Below the pieces are notes generated by a model. It saw nothing but the letters and a program-made list of their open reading frames with translations. It was not told the origin of the DNA and did no database searches. The translations under genes were made by a program, and so were the position numbers. 64,000 nucleotides of DNA from Pseudotabrizicola algicola (GTDB lineage Bacteria > Pseudomonadota > Alphaproteobacteria > Rhodobacterales > Rhodobacteraceae). The stretch spans positions 1 through 64,000 of the forward strand of contig NZ_JAAIKE010000003.1 in assembly GCF_010915705.1 (NCBI RefSeq). The letters are read 5' to 3'. Every line of letters starts with the position of its first letter. Position 1 is the stretch's first letter. This document shows positions 45,001 to 60,000 of the stretch, one piece after another.

Positions 45001-48000
45001 TCACGGGCAGCGATGTCGAGGCGTCGGGCACCATCACGGTCGACGCCCGTTCCGACATGGACCTGCACGCGCAGATCCTGAACGCGGCTCTGGCAACCTC
45101 GGTCTCGCTGGACGACAACACCTCGGTTTCGGTCGCGCCCATCGTGGCCCTGAACCGGGGCAGCAGCGGTGCCTACGCCGAAATCCGCAACGCCGGCAAC
45201 GTCACGGCGGGGGGCGCCATCGGTGTGACCGCTGCCGACACCAGCCGGATTCTGGCCGAAGTGGTTTCGGCGGCAGCATCGCTCTCGGTCGGCACCGGCA
45301 AGGCGCTGTCGGTTGCGGTGGCGACGACCTTTGCCCGCAACACGCTGCGGTCGGTGGTGGACGCGGGCATCCATGCCACCGGCACGCTGGTCAACCCGCT
45401 TACGGCGGGCGGCGGTCTTACGGTCAGTGCTCTGCGTCAAGCCAGCATCGAGGCGACCTCGGCTGCGGTCGCGGCCAGCCTTTCCGTATCAGCCTCGGGC
45501 GGGCGGTCCATCGGTGTTTCGGTGGGCGGCGCTGTGGCAGTCAACCGCATCTTCGGCGCGGCGGATGCCAGCATCGAAGGGTCGGTCGTGCGGGCGGGTG
45601 CGGTGACGGTCGACGCGCGCAGCACCGATCTGCTTGACGCCAAGGTCGTTGCCGTAGCGGCCAGCGCCTCGGTGTCGCTGGGCGGCGACAGCACGGCAGT
45701 CGCCGTGGGCGTTTCGGTCGCCGACAACCTGATCGGCTGGCAGGATGCGCCGGTCTCGGCCAGTTTTACCAATACCCAGACCGCAACGCTGACAAATGGC
45801 ACCATAGTGCGGGCGGTGGAGGGCGCGCATAGCGGGCGCTCCTTCCGCTATATCGGCCAGACCCAGACCCAGCCGACCGATCTGTCGGTTGCCGATTTTG
45901 GCGATACGCAGGCGTGGCAGCAAGTCGGGTTGTCGCGCGAGGGCATGCTGACCTCGGCCCATATCGACAACAGTTCCATCCTCGCCCCCGCTTCGGGGGC
46001 ACCCGATGTCGTGGTGCAGGCGCTGACCGAACAGCGCATCGTGGCAACCGTGCTGGCCGGTGCGGTGGCGCTGGCTGCGGGCAAGGGGGGCGTGTCGTTC
46101 GGCGGCGCGGGCGCGTTTGCGCGCAACCGCATCGCGTCGGATACGACCGCATCGATCACCGGGCAGGGTCCCGCCGCGCTTACAGTGAACAGCGCGCGGA
46201 TCGAGGCGTTTGACCGCTCGTCCATCGACGCGCTGACCGGCGCGGCCTCGGTCGCCGGACAGATCGGCGGCGGCAGTGCGGCAACGTCTATCTCCTTGGG
46301 CGTTGGCATAGCGCTGAACGAGATTTCCAATCTGGCGACGGCCCATATCACCAACGCTACGCTGGCCGCGACCGGCACCGGCACAGGCGGAGGGACGGGC
46401 GGAACACCGACCCCGTCCTCGGTGCATGTCGGCGCCTATGTCGCGGGCGGCGTGCGTCTGCAGATCAACTCCCCCACCGTCACCGCCGCGCAGCTTGATG
46501 ATGCCGCCGAAGAGGCGATGCTGGAAGGTCCGAACAGAACCGTGATCCGCGATTCCGCGGATCTGATCGGGGACGTGAACATTCTCAACACCCTGCGCGG
46601 GCTTCTGAACGGACAACTCGGGGCGGCCGAACAGATTACAGGCCAGCTCAAGCTGTCGAAATCGCGGTTCGGCGCATGGGTCGCGGTTACCGAGGACGGC
46701 CGCAGCTTCAACCTGCGGTTCGAAGGCGGGCGTCTCGTCGCCGAGCGCGCGTCGATCAACTCGATAGCCTTTGCAGCGTCGATCGGGGCGTCGTTCTCGC
46801 CGCAAAGTGCGGTGGCGGTCAGCGGTGCGGGCGCCTATGCCGAAAACGTCATCACCGGCGGCGCGGTTGCGCGCATCACCGGCTCTGACGTGACGGCTGT
46901 CGGGGATGTGGTCGTAGAGGCAGAGAACCAGTCCACCATCAATGCCGCTGTCGTTGCCGCCTCGCTGGCACTGTCGGTGTCCGGCTCTACCGGCGTCGGC
47001 GTGTCCATCGGGGTGGCCATTGCGCGCAACTTCATCGGGCAGACCCGGACCGGCGCGCCCGATGCGATGCTTGTGCAAGCCTATACGTCGAATTCCCGTG
47101 TGGTCAGCAGCGGAGGGGGCCTGTCCATCACCGCCGACGCGGCGCAGGACATCACCTCGCTTACCTTTGCCGGTTCGGCTGCGATTGCTGCCGGATCGAC
47201 CGGCGTGGCCGTCAGCGGGTCGGGCGTTTGGAACGAAAATGCGGTAAATGTTAACGTGCTTGCGGCCATTGATGGCGCGTTGCCATCGGCACCGGGCCTG
47301 AACGTGGATGCGAGCCTGATCACCGTATCGGCCCGCAACGCATCCGAGATTACGGCTCTTGCAGGAGCGGCCTCGATCGGAGTGGCGCTTGGGTCCACCG
47401 GCATCGCGGTGTCTGTGGGGCTGGGGCTGGCACAGAACCGGATCGGTGGTGCGGTCGAGGCGCGGGTGCTCAATGCCAACGGCGGGGTACGCGCGCGTAA
47501 CGGCGGGATTTCGGTTGCTGCCGAAGATGCCGCCAAGATCTCGGTTCTGTCTGCCGCCGCGTCGCTGGCCGCCGGCTTCGGATCAACCGGCGTCGCCATC
47601 AGCGGTGCAGGCGCGGAAGCCACCAACCGCATCAACACAACCACACGGGCCCATGTCACCGGCAGTGACCTCCGCGCTCCGGCGGGTGCCGTGACGGTCG
47701 AGGCTGACGCGACAGGCGAAATTCGTGCGCTGGTGCTGGCGGCTTCGGCAGCCATCGCGGCAGGCTCGACCGGTGTCGGCGCGTCCATCGGCGTGGCCGT
47801 CGCGCGCAACCTGATCGGATATCAGCAGACCAACGTTGCCGCTGTGAACACCACCGAGCAATCGGTGGACGGGCTGACCAAGAATGTAACCACGGTCCGG
47901 ATTCTGGAAGGCGCGCGCAAAGGCGATGTCTATCGCTACATCGGCGACACGGTCGGCTTGTCGGACAATGACGGGCGGGCTTATGCGCTGAACAGTCAGG

Positions 48001-51000
48001 ATTATTCCGACGTCAACGCGTGGCGGTTGATCAACCTTGGCGAAAGCCGGGCCGTGATCGCGGCCGAAATCGTCGGATCTACAGTCACGGCGCAGGGGGC
48101 GGTCACGGTCGATGCCAGGGCTGCGCAATCGATCAAGGCCGCCACGGTGGCCGGGTCGGTCGCCATTGCGGCAGGCTCGGTTGGCGTCGCGGTTTCGGGC
48201 AGCGGCGCGGGCATCGAGAACCGTATCGCCACCAACGTCACCGCCCGTATCGCAGGGCCGGGGACGACCACCGCGCATCATGTCGTGGTGAATGCCGACG
48301 ATATATCGACCATTGACGCCGTCGCCGCCGCCTTCAGCATTTCGGCAGCCTTCGGGGCGACCGGCATCAGCGTTGCGGTCGGAGTGTCGATTGCGATCAA
48401 CGAAATCGTCAACAACGTCGTCGCCGCAATCGATCCGGGCGCGACCGTCACCACCATCGGCACGAACGAGCGTGGCGCAGGCGTGACGGTTTCGGCCTCC
48501 ACCCCCGAACTGCCGTTGTCTGGCGGACCGGCACCCATTGTATTGACCGGTCTGAGCGCGGCAAACCTGAACGACGCGGCGGCTGTAGACACCGATGAAG
48601 ATGGCAATCCCATCGCCGCCGATGTCACCGGAGACCGCAACATCCTGAACAATCTGCGGAGCCGGATGATTGCCGCGGGGCTGACCGTGGTGGGCGATTT
48701 GCGCATCAGCGTGGTCCGCGAAGGCCAGGCCTGGACGGTGATCGACGCCGAGGGCACTGCCTTTGCGCTTCAGCGCAATGGCGACAATTACGCTGTGCAG
48801 CGGGCGGGCATCAATGCGCTGTCGGCTGCGGCGGCCATCGGAGCGGGCTTCGGCTCTCTGGGGCTCGGCGTGGCCGGGGCAGGGGCGATTGCGCTCAACT
48901 CTATCCGCACCAACGTGACCGCCCGCGCCGACGGCGCGACGATCGTCACCAATGGCGGTGGCAATGTCGTGATTGACGCACGCTCGGCCACCCAGATCAG
49001 CGCGGCGGTTCTGTCGGTCTCGCTGGCGGTGGGGGCCGGTGCCGTGGGCATCGGCGTCGGCATCGGCGTTTCGGTTGCGATGAACTTCATCGGTCGCGAT
49101 CTGACCGGCACCATCATCACGGATTCCGGCAAGGTTTCGGCCTTTGCGCGCAACACCTCCATCCTGTCCGGCGGCGCGCTGGTGGTCGAGGCGAACAGCG
49201 CCCAGTCCATCCGTGCGATCACTGTGGCAGGTGCCGTCGCCCTTGCGGCGGGCAAGGTGGGTGTCGGCATCTCGGGGGCGGGCGTCTATGCGGAAAACCG
49301 CATCAATGCCACGACCGAGGCGTTCATCCAGGGTGGATCGACAACCGTGTCGGCCACATCGGTCACCGTGCTGGCGAATGACGTGTCATCCATAGACGCG
49401 GTTGGCGGGGCAGTCGCCATCGCTTTTGCTGCCGGCGCAGTGGGCGTGGGCGTATCGGTCGGCGTGGCCATCGGCCAGAACACCATCACCAGCACCGTGC
49501 GGTCGGAAATTCTTGGTGTGACCAACTTTGTCGAGGCCCGGATCGGACATGTCGAGGTGCGCGCGGCGAATGCTGCAGTGATCAACTCGATCACGGCGGC
49601 GGCTTCGGTGGCGATTGGTTTTGGCGTGGCCGGCATCAGTTTTGCCGGAGCAGGCGCCTTCGCCCGCAACATTGTCGAAACCGTGACCGTTGCCGCGATC
49701 ACCACCTCGACGGTGCGGACGCTGGGCCCGACGGGCGACGTCATCGTGCGTGCGACCGGTGATGCACGGATCAACGCGCTGATCATTGCCGCCTCGGCCG
49801 CGATTGGCGGTGGTGCAGTCGGTGTGGGCGTGTCCATCGGTGTTTCGGTGGCAGAAAACCGTGTCGGCAACGGGCCGGGCAAGGGTGTCTTTGCCCGCAT
49901 AACTGGCAGCACGGTCACAGCCGGGCGCGACGTGATCGTGGACGCCCGCATGGACCGGGCGCAGATCGATGCGACCGTCGTGGCGCTCTCTGTCGCTCTG
50001 GCGGGCGGTGCGGTGGCCGTTTCGGGCGCAGGCGCAGGCGCAGATGCAAAGAATACTCTGGGCTACGCGGTGATCGCGGAAATCGCGGGCAGCACGGTCA
50101 ATGCGGCGGACGACCGTGTGATTGTCGATGCCTATGATACCAGCGTGATTTCCAGCTATGTTGGGGCCGCGGCCATCGCGGGGTCGGTCGGCGCGTTTGG
50201 CGGATCGGCTTCCGTTGCGGTGTCGCTTTCGGAAAACCGCGTCAGCAACGATGTTGTGGCCCGCATCACAGGTTCCAGCGTTTCGGCCCGTGACGTGTCG
50301 GTGACGGCGCAAGATACATCAACCATCACGGCTGCCGCCGAGGCTGCCGCCGTGGCGGTTTCGCTCAGCATCGGCGTCACTGTGTCCGGTTCTGGCGCGC
50401 GCACCGTAGCAAGCAACACCAACCGGGTGTCGGCCGAGGTGTCTGGCTCGGGCTTGGGCAATTTCATCAACCTGACCGGATCTCTGCGGGTTTCGGCCAC
50501 GGCCACCCCCAGCCTGACCGCGAGCACAGGCGTCGCGTCGGTATCGCTTGGCCTTGCCTCACTGGCCGCGGGGGGCGGCGTGGTGCAGGTCACGGCAACT
50601 CCGGTTGTCGATGCCTATGTCCGGAATGTACGGGTTGTCGCGGATGAGGTATCCGTCACCGCGCGCGGGCAGGTGCATGGCCGCGGCATCGCCTATGGCA
50701 TGTCGGTGTCGACAGGGTTGTCGATGGGGGCGAACGTGGTCAATGTGACCACATCGCCGGTGATCAACGCCGGGGTGGGCGGGTCCAGTTCCAGCTTCAC
50801 CGTGCGCAATCTGGACGTGACCGCGCGGACCGAACGCAACGCGGGCCGCCTGACGGGCGACGCCTATGCCGCGTCTTCGGCCGGTGGTCTGTTGCTGGGC
50901 GCCACCTCGACCCGTGCGACGGTTACGAACAACGAAACGGTGCAGGCGCGTCTTCTGTCGGGGGCGAACATTTCGTCTTCGGGGCTGGTCAACGTTTCGG

Positions 51001-54000
51001 CTGTCGGGCGCATCGCGCAAAAGGCCGATGCCAATTCGGCAGCGGTCGGGCTGATCGGCGCGGGGTCTTCCGTTGCGATTGCGCAATCCAATGCAACCGT
51101 GCGCGCCGTGGTCGACGAAAACGTGGTGCTGACAGGCAACCGGCTGGCCGTGACTGCCAATGGCGAAGCGTCGAACATCGCTGACACCACCGCCGGGTCG
51201 GGCGGATTGGTTGCGGGCGCAGGCGCAACGCCCACCAGCACCACCCGCGCCCAGATCGTGGCGTTGATCGCCGACGGAGCCATTGTAACGCTGAACGGAC
51301 CTGCCGGACGGCTGGACATGGGTGCTTCGCATGTCGCGCGGCCCAACACTCTGGTCAAAACCGAAGGTTATGGCCTGATCGCCGGAACGGGCGCCGAGGC
51401 GAACACGCTGGTCGATGCCGATGTTATCACCCGTATCGGCAGCGAGGACAATGACACCCAAGGTGCCACCGTCACGGCACGCGACATCGCGTTGACGGCC
51501 ACCAACACCGTCGACAAGCCCGCGGTCGCCGGCAAAAACCTCGATGGCGACGCCGGTGGTCTTGCCAGCGGTGCCTCTGCAACAAGCACCATCACGATCG
51601 ACCTGCTGACGCTTGTCGATTTCGACAACGGATCGACTGTCACGGTGACCGACAGCGCGGGCAAGGTCTTTGCGCGTGCGTTCAACGACATCAGGGCGGT
51701 TGACGAGGTTGCGCTGTTCACCGCTGGCGCCGTCTCGGGGGCCGGGGCCTTTGTGACCCTGAACGCCAACAATCTTGTCGCACGTGTCGATGTTGGCACC
51801 GGGGCGCGGGTGCGCTCGGCCGGCACGGTCGAATTCGAGGCGATGGGCACCAACAATATCTCGCTGCAGTCCTACTCCGAGACATATGGTCTGGGCACCG
51901 TGGCCTTGGGCTATGCCAAGGCAAACCTGCGTCCCGACAACATCATCAACATCGCCGGCACTGTGCTGGGTGAACGCGACGTGTTCCTGAGCGCCGGCAC
52001 GGACAAGGATCTGCGGATTCCCGTCAACAGCATCAAGGCGCGGGTCGACAATTTCGCAGGCTCGCTCATTCCAATCAGCAGTCTGGAAACCGAGGCGATC
52101 TATCAGGTCGACAATACCATCCGCGTGATGGCTGGCGGCCTGCTGGAAAGCTATGCCAACATCAATCTGTTCGCCGAACAGTCCGGCCTTGCCAACCTTG
52201 ATGCCGTCGCGAAGGCGACGAACTGGATTTCATCGGTCACCAACGCCATCGACTCGCTGCTTGGTGGCAACAACACCAAGATCGGTGCGGGCAAGGGGCT
52301 GGCGACCGCCTATGCCGATGTCATCAACGATGGCACCATCCGCACCGGCGCACAGCGCGTGAAAACGCTTACGGTCACCTATGACCCGGCCACGAACACG
52401 TTCTACTCTTCCGGTACGGGAAACATCGGCTGGTCTGTGTCGGATCAGGAACTGCAATCCTCGCGCTTCACGCAATACGAGGAAGCGCGCGAAAACCGCA
52501 ACCGCTATGCCATCAGAAAAGACGGGGCATTCGTAAACCCCGATCTGGTTGCCTTCTATGACGCGCAGATGGCGCGTCTGCTGGACGAGATGCTTGCGAA
52601 CGGCGAAGCGCATATCGTCGCCGGTGTCGTGGTGCCGTTGCTCAACGAAGTCGTGGTGCTGACGGTCGATCCGGTGACGGCGCAGGCCGGTCGGGTGATC
52701 GTGGTGGCCGACCAGATGGCCGGTGCGGGCACCTACGACACGCCCCGTGATGCGCGGATCGAGATCACGAACCAGACCCACGCCTTCCTTGTGATCAATG
52801 GCGCCGAGATTCCCGAAACCAACGGGGGGATTCTGTTCAACGGCACCGACATTTCGGTGCAGTCCGACCCGCTGGGCAAGATCCTTGAGCTGAACCAGAG
52901 TGCAGTGACTCGCGACAACGGGCAAACCGTATTGCCCCCCGTTGCGCTGCGTGTTCCCACCCTGACTTTCTCACCGCAGACCTTGCTGACCAACGACGGT
53001 CGTCCGGAAATCACCATACGCAACGATTTCAACATCGTTCTGGGGGCACTGAGCGGCGGGATTCTGACGACCCCGATCTGGCCCGACATCTTTGTGCGCG
53101 GCAATGTGCTGAATCTGGGCGGCAACATCCTGTTCGACAACAACAGCGCATATGGCGGGTCCACCGGCGATTTCATCTCGACCGCCGAGGTCAATGGTCA
53201 GACCGTGACCATTCGCACCGGCGGTACGGCGATCATCGCGCCGCCCGCAGCAGACGGCACCATCGTCCATGTCGCGGGCGAACCCTACAGCCAGTGGAAA
53301 ACCGCGGCGCTGACCGGTGCGGGTGCCACTGACGCCGGGATGCTGGATGCCGAGCGGTTGGGTCAGGCCGCGATCGACGCCTTCCTTGCCCTGCAGCCGA
53401 CAACGCCCTCGATCTACGCGCGGCGCGTCATCATCGATTCCGAATTCGTCAACGTGAATGGCATCATCCAGAGCGGCAAGCAGGATTACCATGTCACGCT
53501 CGGCAACAGCGTGCGTGACCAGATCATCGCGCTGCGCAACGCCGGGGCCACGCGGATCACGGCGCTGACCACCGACAACCCGGATTTCCAGATTTTCTAT
53601 GACCCGACCGGCAACAACGGGCAGGGCCGCGTCATCGTGACGGAACTGCGCCCGGCGGGCGGTTATGTCGACATCACCGGCCATGTGATGAACACCCGTA
53701 ACGGGAAGATCATCGTGAATGGCGGCTACCCGGATATCCGCATCACGAATTCGATGGTGTTCGCCACCGGCGGACAGCCGGAACTGGTGGTGCAGCGGAT
53801 GGACGCCTCGCAGCGCGGCGAAGGTCTGCTCATCATCAAGGACAAGGCCAAGGCCCCTGTCGGCCTCGTCGGCGCACAGGTTCCGCATACGGTCATCTAC
53901 ACCGTTGGCGACAACGGTGTTGTCACCCGCAGCGTGAACGGCGTCTCCGGCGCGCTTGCCGGGCGGACCGATACCTACAACCCGCAGACAGGCTACCGCT

Positions 54001-57000
54001 ATGGCTGGACGCTGGCGCAGGCCATCCGCACCACGCTGATAGAGGAGTGGCGGGAAAGCGACTGGCTGGGCATCGACGCTTTCGCGCCCGACAGCCGTTC
54101 GCCCGACAAGACCACCGTGCTACCCTTCCCCGGCGTTCTATTGCCCGACAGCAACTATTTCTACCTTGATGCGACCAAGGTGGGCGACACCTACACCTAC
54201 AACCGCACGTCGGTGACCAACAACGTGGACGGCCCCAACCGCACCGGCTACAAGACGTGGTCTTCGTGGTATGGCACCAACCATACGTGGTTCCAGTATA
54301 CGACCATCACCGATACCACGACCTTCGTTACCCACACGATCAAGGCTGACCGGCCCATCGGAGTCGAGTTTATCGGCCATGCCACGGGCCGTGTCACGAT
54401 CAACGGCGGGGCTGCCAATGTGGTGGTGGATCAGGCGATCCAGAACCCGACCGGGCATACCGCCATTTCCACCACCGGCACCATCCGCACCACCACGGGT
54501 GCGATCAACGGGGTGATCGGTGGGCGCACCATCAGCATCACCGCGGGCGGCGACATTGGGTCCGGGCTTGACCCGGTCCGGGTCGATCTCTCGAACCTTG
54601 TGACCACGTCGAACCGGCTGGATGCCACGTCTTCGGGCGGGGCAGTCCATCTGCGGGAAGTCTTCGGCACCATGACCGTCGGCACCATCACCGCAGGCGG
54701 TGGCCGCGACGTTTCGCTTACGTCCCACTCCGGCATCCTGCGCGCATCGGGCGCGCATCTGATCACCGGCGGCGCGATCACGCTTACAGCGCAAGCAGGC
54801 AACATCGGCACCTTGGCCGACAAAATCCGGCTCGATACCGGCACCACGGCCCGCGACGTGCTGCGCGCCTATGCAGAAGCGGGCGAAGTGCATGTGTCCG
54901 AAACTGCGGGCAACCTGCGCGTGTTCGAAATCCTGGCCGGGGGAGCGGTTTCGGTGCAGGTGGTGGCGGGCAATCTTGTCGACGCCAACACGACCGAGGT
55001 GCGCGATGAACGCGCTGTGTCGGAACTGCGCGCGGGGGTCTGGTCAGACCTCAGCCTGACCGATTTCGAAGATGGCGTGTTTACAGGCCGTGCCACCGCC
55101 AAGGTGCAAGACGCCATCATCACGCTGGAAACCGCAAAGACCGCCGAATACCGCGCCTACTGGACCGTGCGCACGCAAGAGGCCGAACTGCGCAAGATCT
55201 ACCTGCGCGCGCTTAACCCGACCCTGCCGGAAGCGAACCGTCTGACCGAAGCCCAGATTGAGGCCGATGCCGCCAACCGGCACCTGATCTTCCGGCCCGG
55301 CAGCACGACGTATGACGCGAACGCTCTGTTGTCGGTAAGCGAGGACGAGATCGAATTCTATCGCCTGCAAGGGATAGAATTGGGCCTGACCGGCGCGGCG
55401 CTGACGACCTATGTCAATACCACCGTGCAAACCCTGCGCACAAGCCGGACCGTTCAGTTCCGCGCGCTCGATGCCGTCTGGGGCGCCAACCCCGGCAGCG
55501 ATGGCAACGTCGACACATTCGATGCCACCTATGTCGTCGCCCTGAGCGCCGAAGAACGCGCCGCAATCGAAGGGTCCATCAAGATCTGGACCGAAAGCGA
55601 GTTGATCAACGCCATCGGCGCCGGTCTGCTGGCGCCGATCACCGACACCGACCTCAGCATCGAGGACCCCAACATCGTCGGCACCTCGGTAACGCTGGAC
55701 GTGTCCGGCAGCATCGGCCAGACCGGCGGGCAGGTCTATATCCCGATCCAGCCGGGGGTCAGCCTGACCGATGAACAGCGCTTGATCATCGGTTCGGCCG
55801 AACGTGACGATATCTTCTATCTGACGACCGAGCGCTTTGGCGCGACGGTGAATTTTGATGCCGCCGCAGGCACCATCACCCGCACGTCGGGGGTCTGGAG
55901 CGCCGATCTGATCGGTCAGGTGATCCAGGTCGAGGGCAACTCGGCCAACGCCACCGAAGAAGGGCCATTCTTTACGGTCCTGAACGTGATCGGCAGCACC
56001 ATCTACATCGATCAGGACCGCGTGCCGCTAACGCAAAGCGAAGCCGGAGTTGCGGTCTTCGTGTCGGGCCTTGCGCTCAGCCCGCGCGGCGTGGAGGTTC
56101 CCGCAGTTGTCACCGTCAGCGGCGGCAACACCATTACCCGCACCGACGGCGGGGATTTTGCAGATTTCCGCGCCGGGATGAAACTGATCCTGCGCGGAGT
56201 CACGCTGAGCGGCAACGACGCTTCGTCGCTCTTTACCATCCAGTCGGTCAACGGTGCGTCGATTGTGCTGGCCGGAGCGCCGGGTCTGCTGGCGGAAACC
56301 GCAGCGTCGGTGACGCTGGCACATTACGTCGAACTGGCCGCGCTTCAGGTCCAGCTGCGCGAGGATTTCGACCTCATCGCCTCGGGCACGCTCAACATCG
56401 TGGCGGGAGCCGACAGCTTCATCGGGTCTGAGTCTCCGCTCGCGCTGGGTCAGGCAACGGTCACGGGTGATCTGCGTATCCGGGCACAGGGCAATATCAC
56501 CAATGCAACCGGGTCTTCCGCCACCAACGTGGTCAGCGACAACCTGCTTCTGGAAGCCGGCAGCGGCGCAATCGGCGGAGCGGGAAGTGCCAACCGTATC
56601 TACGTCAACCTGTCGCCCGATGCGACGCTGACCGCGCGCAGCGGCGGCAGCATCTTTGTCACCGAGCGGCAGGGCAACATGAACGTGGCCACGATCTACT
56701 CGCAAAGCGGCGATGTGGATCTGGTGGCGCAGGGCTCCATTCTGGATGCCCTCAACACCGCCTTCGTGAACATCGAGGCCAACAGCATCACGCTCACCGC
56801 CCAGACCGGAACAATCGGCGTCGACGGTAACGCCCTTGACATCGAGGCGCGCGGCGACACTGGCGCGACCCTTGGCCTCGTCACGGCCACCGCCGAAGGC
56901 AGCATCGTTCTGGCGGAACAGTTCGGCGACATGAACATCCGCAACGTCCTGTCGCGCAGCGGTGACGTGACCTTGGAGGCGGCGCTGTCGATTCTGGATG

Positions 57001-60000
57001 CGGTCGATATCGCCGATCCCACAAACCCGCTCAGCGCCAACCTGCCCACCGGAACCTCGCAATTGCAGGCCGATGTTCTGGCGGCGGGAAGCATCACGCT
57101 GATCGCGCGGCTGGGGTATATCGGGGCTTTCGGCAACGAACTTGACATCGACAGCCGTCGTGGCGGGTCGGGCGTGGTGAACAGCCAAAGCCGCGAAAAC
57201 GCCTTCATCATCGAAACGGCGGGCGACATGCATATCAACCGGGTCGGCGTCGATCTGGCCGGTTTGACCGCGACCGCCTACCTGACGGCGGTTGCGGGTG
57301 GCATCCTGAACGGTGCTGCGGCGGGCGCGTCGAACGTGACGGGGGGCCGCGCCTTCCTGATCGCGCGCGACAACATCGGCACCGCGCTGAACCCGATCTA
57401 CACCCGCATCGGCACCATCCAGTCGATTTCCACCACTGGATCGACCTACGTGGTAAACGATGGCGCCTTGCTGGTCGAGGTGCTGGATGGCGGGCCGGGC
57501 GACGGGCAGTTTGCAGGCGGAGAGGTGAACACCACCGCCAGCAGCCCGATCACCGTGTCATCGAACATCATTGCGACGTCCAACATCACGCTGCTTGCGA
57601 CCGAAAGCGCAGCCCCGGATTACGACACCATCACCATCCTGTCCGGGAGGACCGTGCAGGCCGTGGCGGGGAACGTGACCATGCGTGCTGGCGACCACAT
57701 CGTGGTGCAGGAGGGTGCGCAGGTGCGCGCCGGGACCGACGTGCTGATGACGAGCGATGTCGACAGCATGGGCTCTGCGGGCGGTGACATCACCGTGGCC
57801 GGGCTTGTGGCTGCGGGCCGGACCATCCGCATGACCTCGGGCGGCGATGACGACATCATCACCGTGACTGCGACAGGCGAATTGCGCGCCGGACTGGACG
57901 TGGAAATGTTGACCGGCGGCGGCGCCGACCGCGTGGCCCTGCCGGGCCGCATCACCGCTGGCCGCGATCTGTCCATCTGGCTTGGCACTGGCGATGACCG
58001 CCTGCTGGCCAGCGGGGCGATTGCGACCGGACGTAACATCCTTGTTTCCGGTGAAGACGGTGCCGATCACATCGTGATCGACGAGGTATCGCAATTCCGC
58101 GGACATGCGCTGCTTTCAGGGGGCCAAGGCGACGACCGGATCGAGGTGATCCGCCTTGTCGGCCAGAACCGTGCGACAGACAGCCTTCGCATCGACGGGG
58201 GCTCGGGCTCGGACCGGGTGTTCATCCAGACCCACGGGTCGATCGGTGGTGCGGCGGTGGATTACATCATCGACGTCCGCGATACCGGCGCGCCGGATCA
58301 GGGTGCCGACCACATGGAAATCTCGGGCACGGACGACAACGACTTCTTCCTCAGCCGTGCCGATTTCATTGCATTGCTGCACGGCACCAACGCCGAAATC
58401 CGGGGCAATCTGGCCAGCCGTCCGCAGACGGTCGAGCGGATCAATTATGACCGCAACATCAACGGGCGTGTCGTGGTGCTGGGCCATGATGGCGATGATA
58501 CCTTCATCGCCGACGACAACAGCGCGATCATGACGCTGGATGGCGGGCGCGGGAACGACAGCTTCCAGTTTGGCCAGATCTTCGGGGTTGCGCCGGTGCA
58601 TGCCAATGCCGCGCAAAACGGCATCGCGGCGGGTGACGACATCTCGGCGGTGCTGACCACGCGGGGCTGGCTGTCGCGCGGTGTCAGCTATGCCACTGTC
58701 GCCTTCGGTGGCGAGGGGAACGATACATTTACCGTCTATTCCAACCGCGCACAGGTGAAGCTGGAGGGCGAGAACGGCAATGACAGCTTCCTGATCCGGG
58801 CCTTCCTGCTGGACGCGGGCGCCAGCTCGATGGAGGCGCTGACCGAGGTGCGTGCGGGCGAGGGCGACGACCTGATCCAGTACAACATCAACGCTCCGGT
58901 CGATATCGACGGCGGCGCCGGGTTCGACCGGGTGATCGTGCTGGGGACCGAAGCTGACGATGTGTTTGTCATCACGGAAAACGGCGTGTTCGGCGCCGGG
59001 CTGAATGTGCGGATCAGCAACACCGAGGAACAGCTTGTTGTCGACGGGCTGGAGGGCGATGACACCTTCTATGTGCTGTCTACTGCCGCCGGTGCGGTAA
59101 CCCATGTGATCGGCGGGCTGGGATCGGATACGGTCATCGTTGCCGGCGACGTGACCGATCGGGTGATCAGTTCCGATGTCGAGGGCCGGACGGGCGGCGT
59201 TACCCATCAGGTGACCAGTGGCGATCCTGACTATGACAACGTATTCGCACCGGGCATTTCGACGATCATTGCCGACGCGAACAAGGGCGCGGTGCTCATC
59301 AACCAAGGTCTGGGAGGTGATGTCACACCGGGGCGCACGGTTGTGGGCGAAGGCGCGATGTCCGACATCTATTCCGTCGTGCTGGCCACCGCACCCGTCG
59401 GCGGTCCGGTCTATGTCACGGTATCTGCCAACCGCGCGTCGGCGGCCGACCGCAACCTGGCGGTGCCGACAATGGCGGCTGGCACGACCATCGGCTTTGC
59501 TGCCGGCGGCACCACCCTGAGCCGGACTGGCGGAAGCTGGCTTTCCGAAGGGTTCGAGGAGGGCCAGACCATCGTCCTGGCCGGCGCGGGTGACAGCAAC
59601 GGGCGCTACCGCATCACCTCGATTACCGCAACGCAGATCACCGTCGACACCGCCTTTGCCACCACCGAAACGGCGCTGGCCGGGGCGCTGGTCGAAGGCC
59701 TGCGGGCGGACTCCGTGCTGATTTCTGCCAACGGGGTCGATTTCGCCGATGCCATTGTGCTGGTGTTCGACGAAACCAACTGGAACCAGGCGCAAACCAT
59801 CACTGTCCGCGCGGTGGATGACACCGCCGCCGAAGGTTCGCGCAATGTGGTGATCAGCCATTCGGTGATGTCGGTTGATCCGGCCTTTGATCGCGCATTG
59901 GTCGAGAACGTCGTGGTCGAGGTGCTTGATAACGATCAGGCGGGCGTTCGCATCCTGCCCTCGGGCACCGCAACCCTTGTTCTGGAAGGCGATGCGACCA

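Larger units (their letters stand above)
37140..51500 (+). repeat. Beta-helix-like degenerate repeats of the giant protein
   Basis: Units of about 80-110 residues alternate two patterns. The first is a hydrophobic stretch such as AASVAIGFGVAGISFAGAGA followed by FARN or AENRI. The second is a strand stretch such as ARITGSTVTAGRDVIVDA. More than 30 copies can be counted by eye, all diverged. The layout is that of right-handed beta-helix adhesins. Confidence 0.7.
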
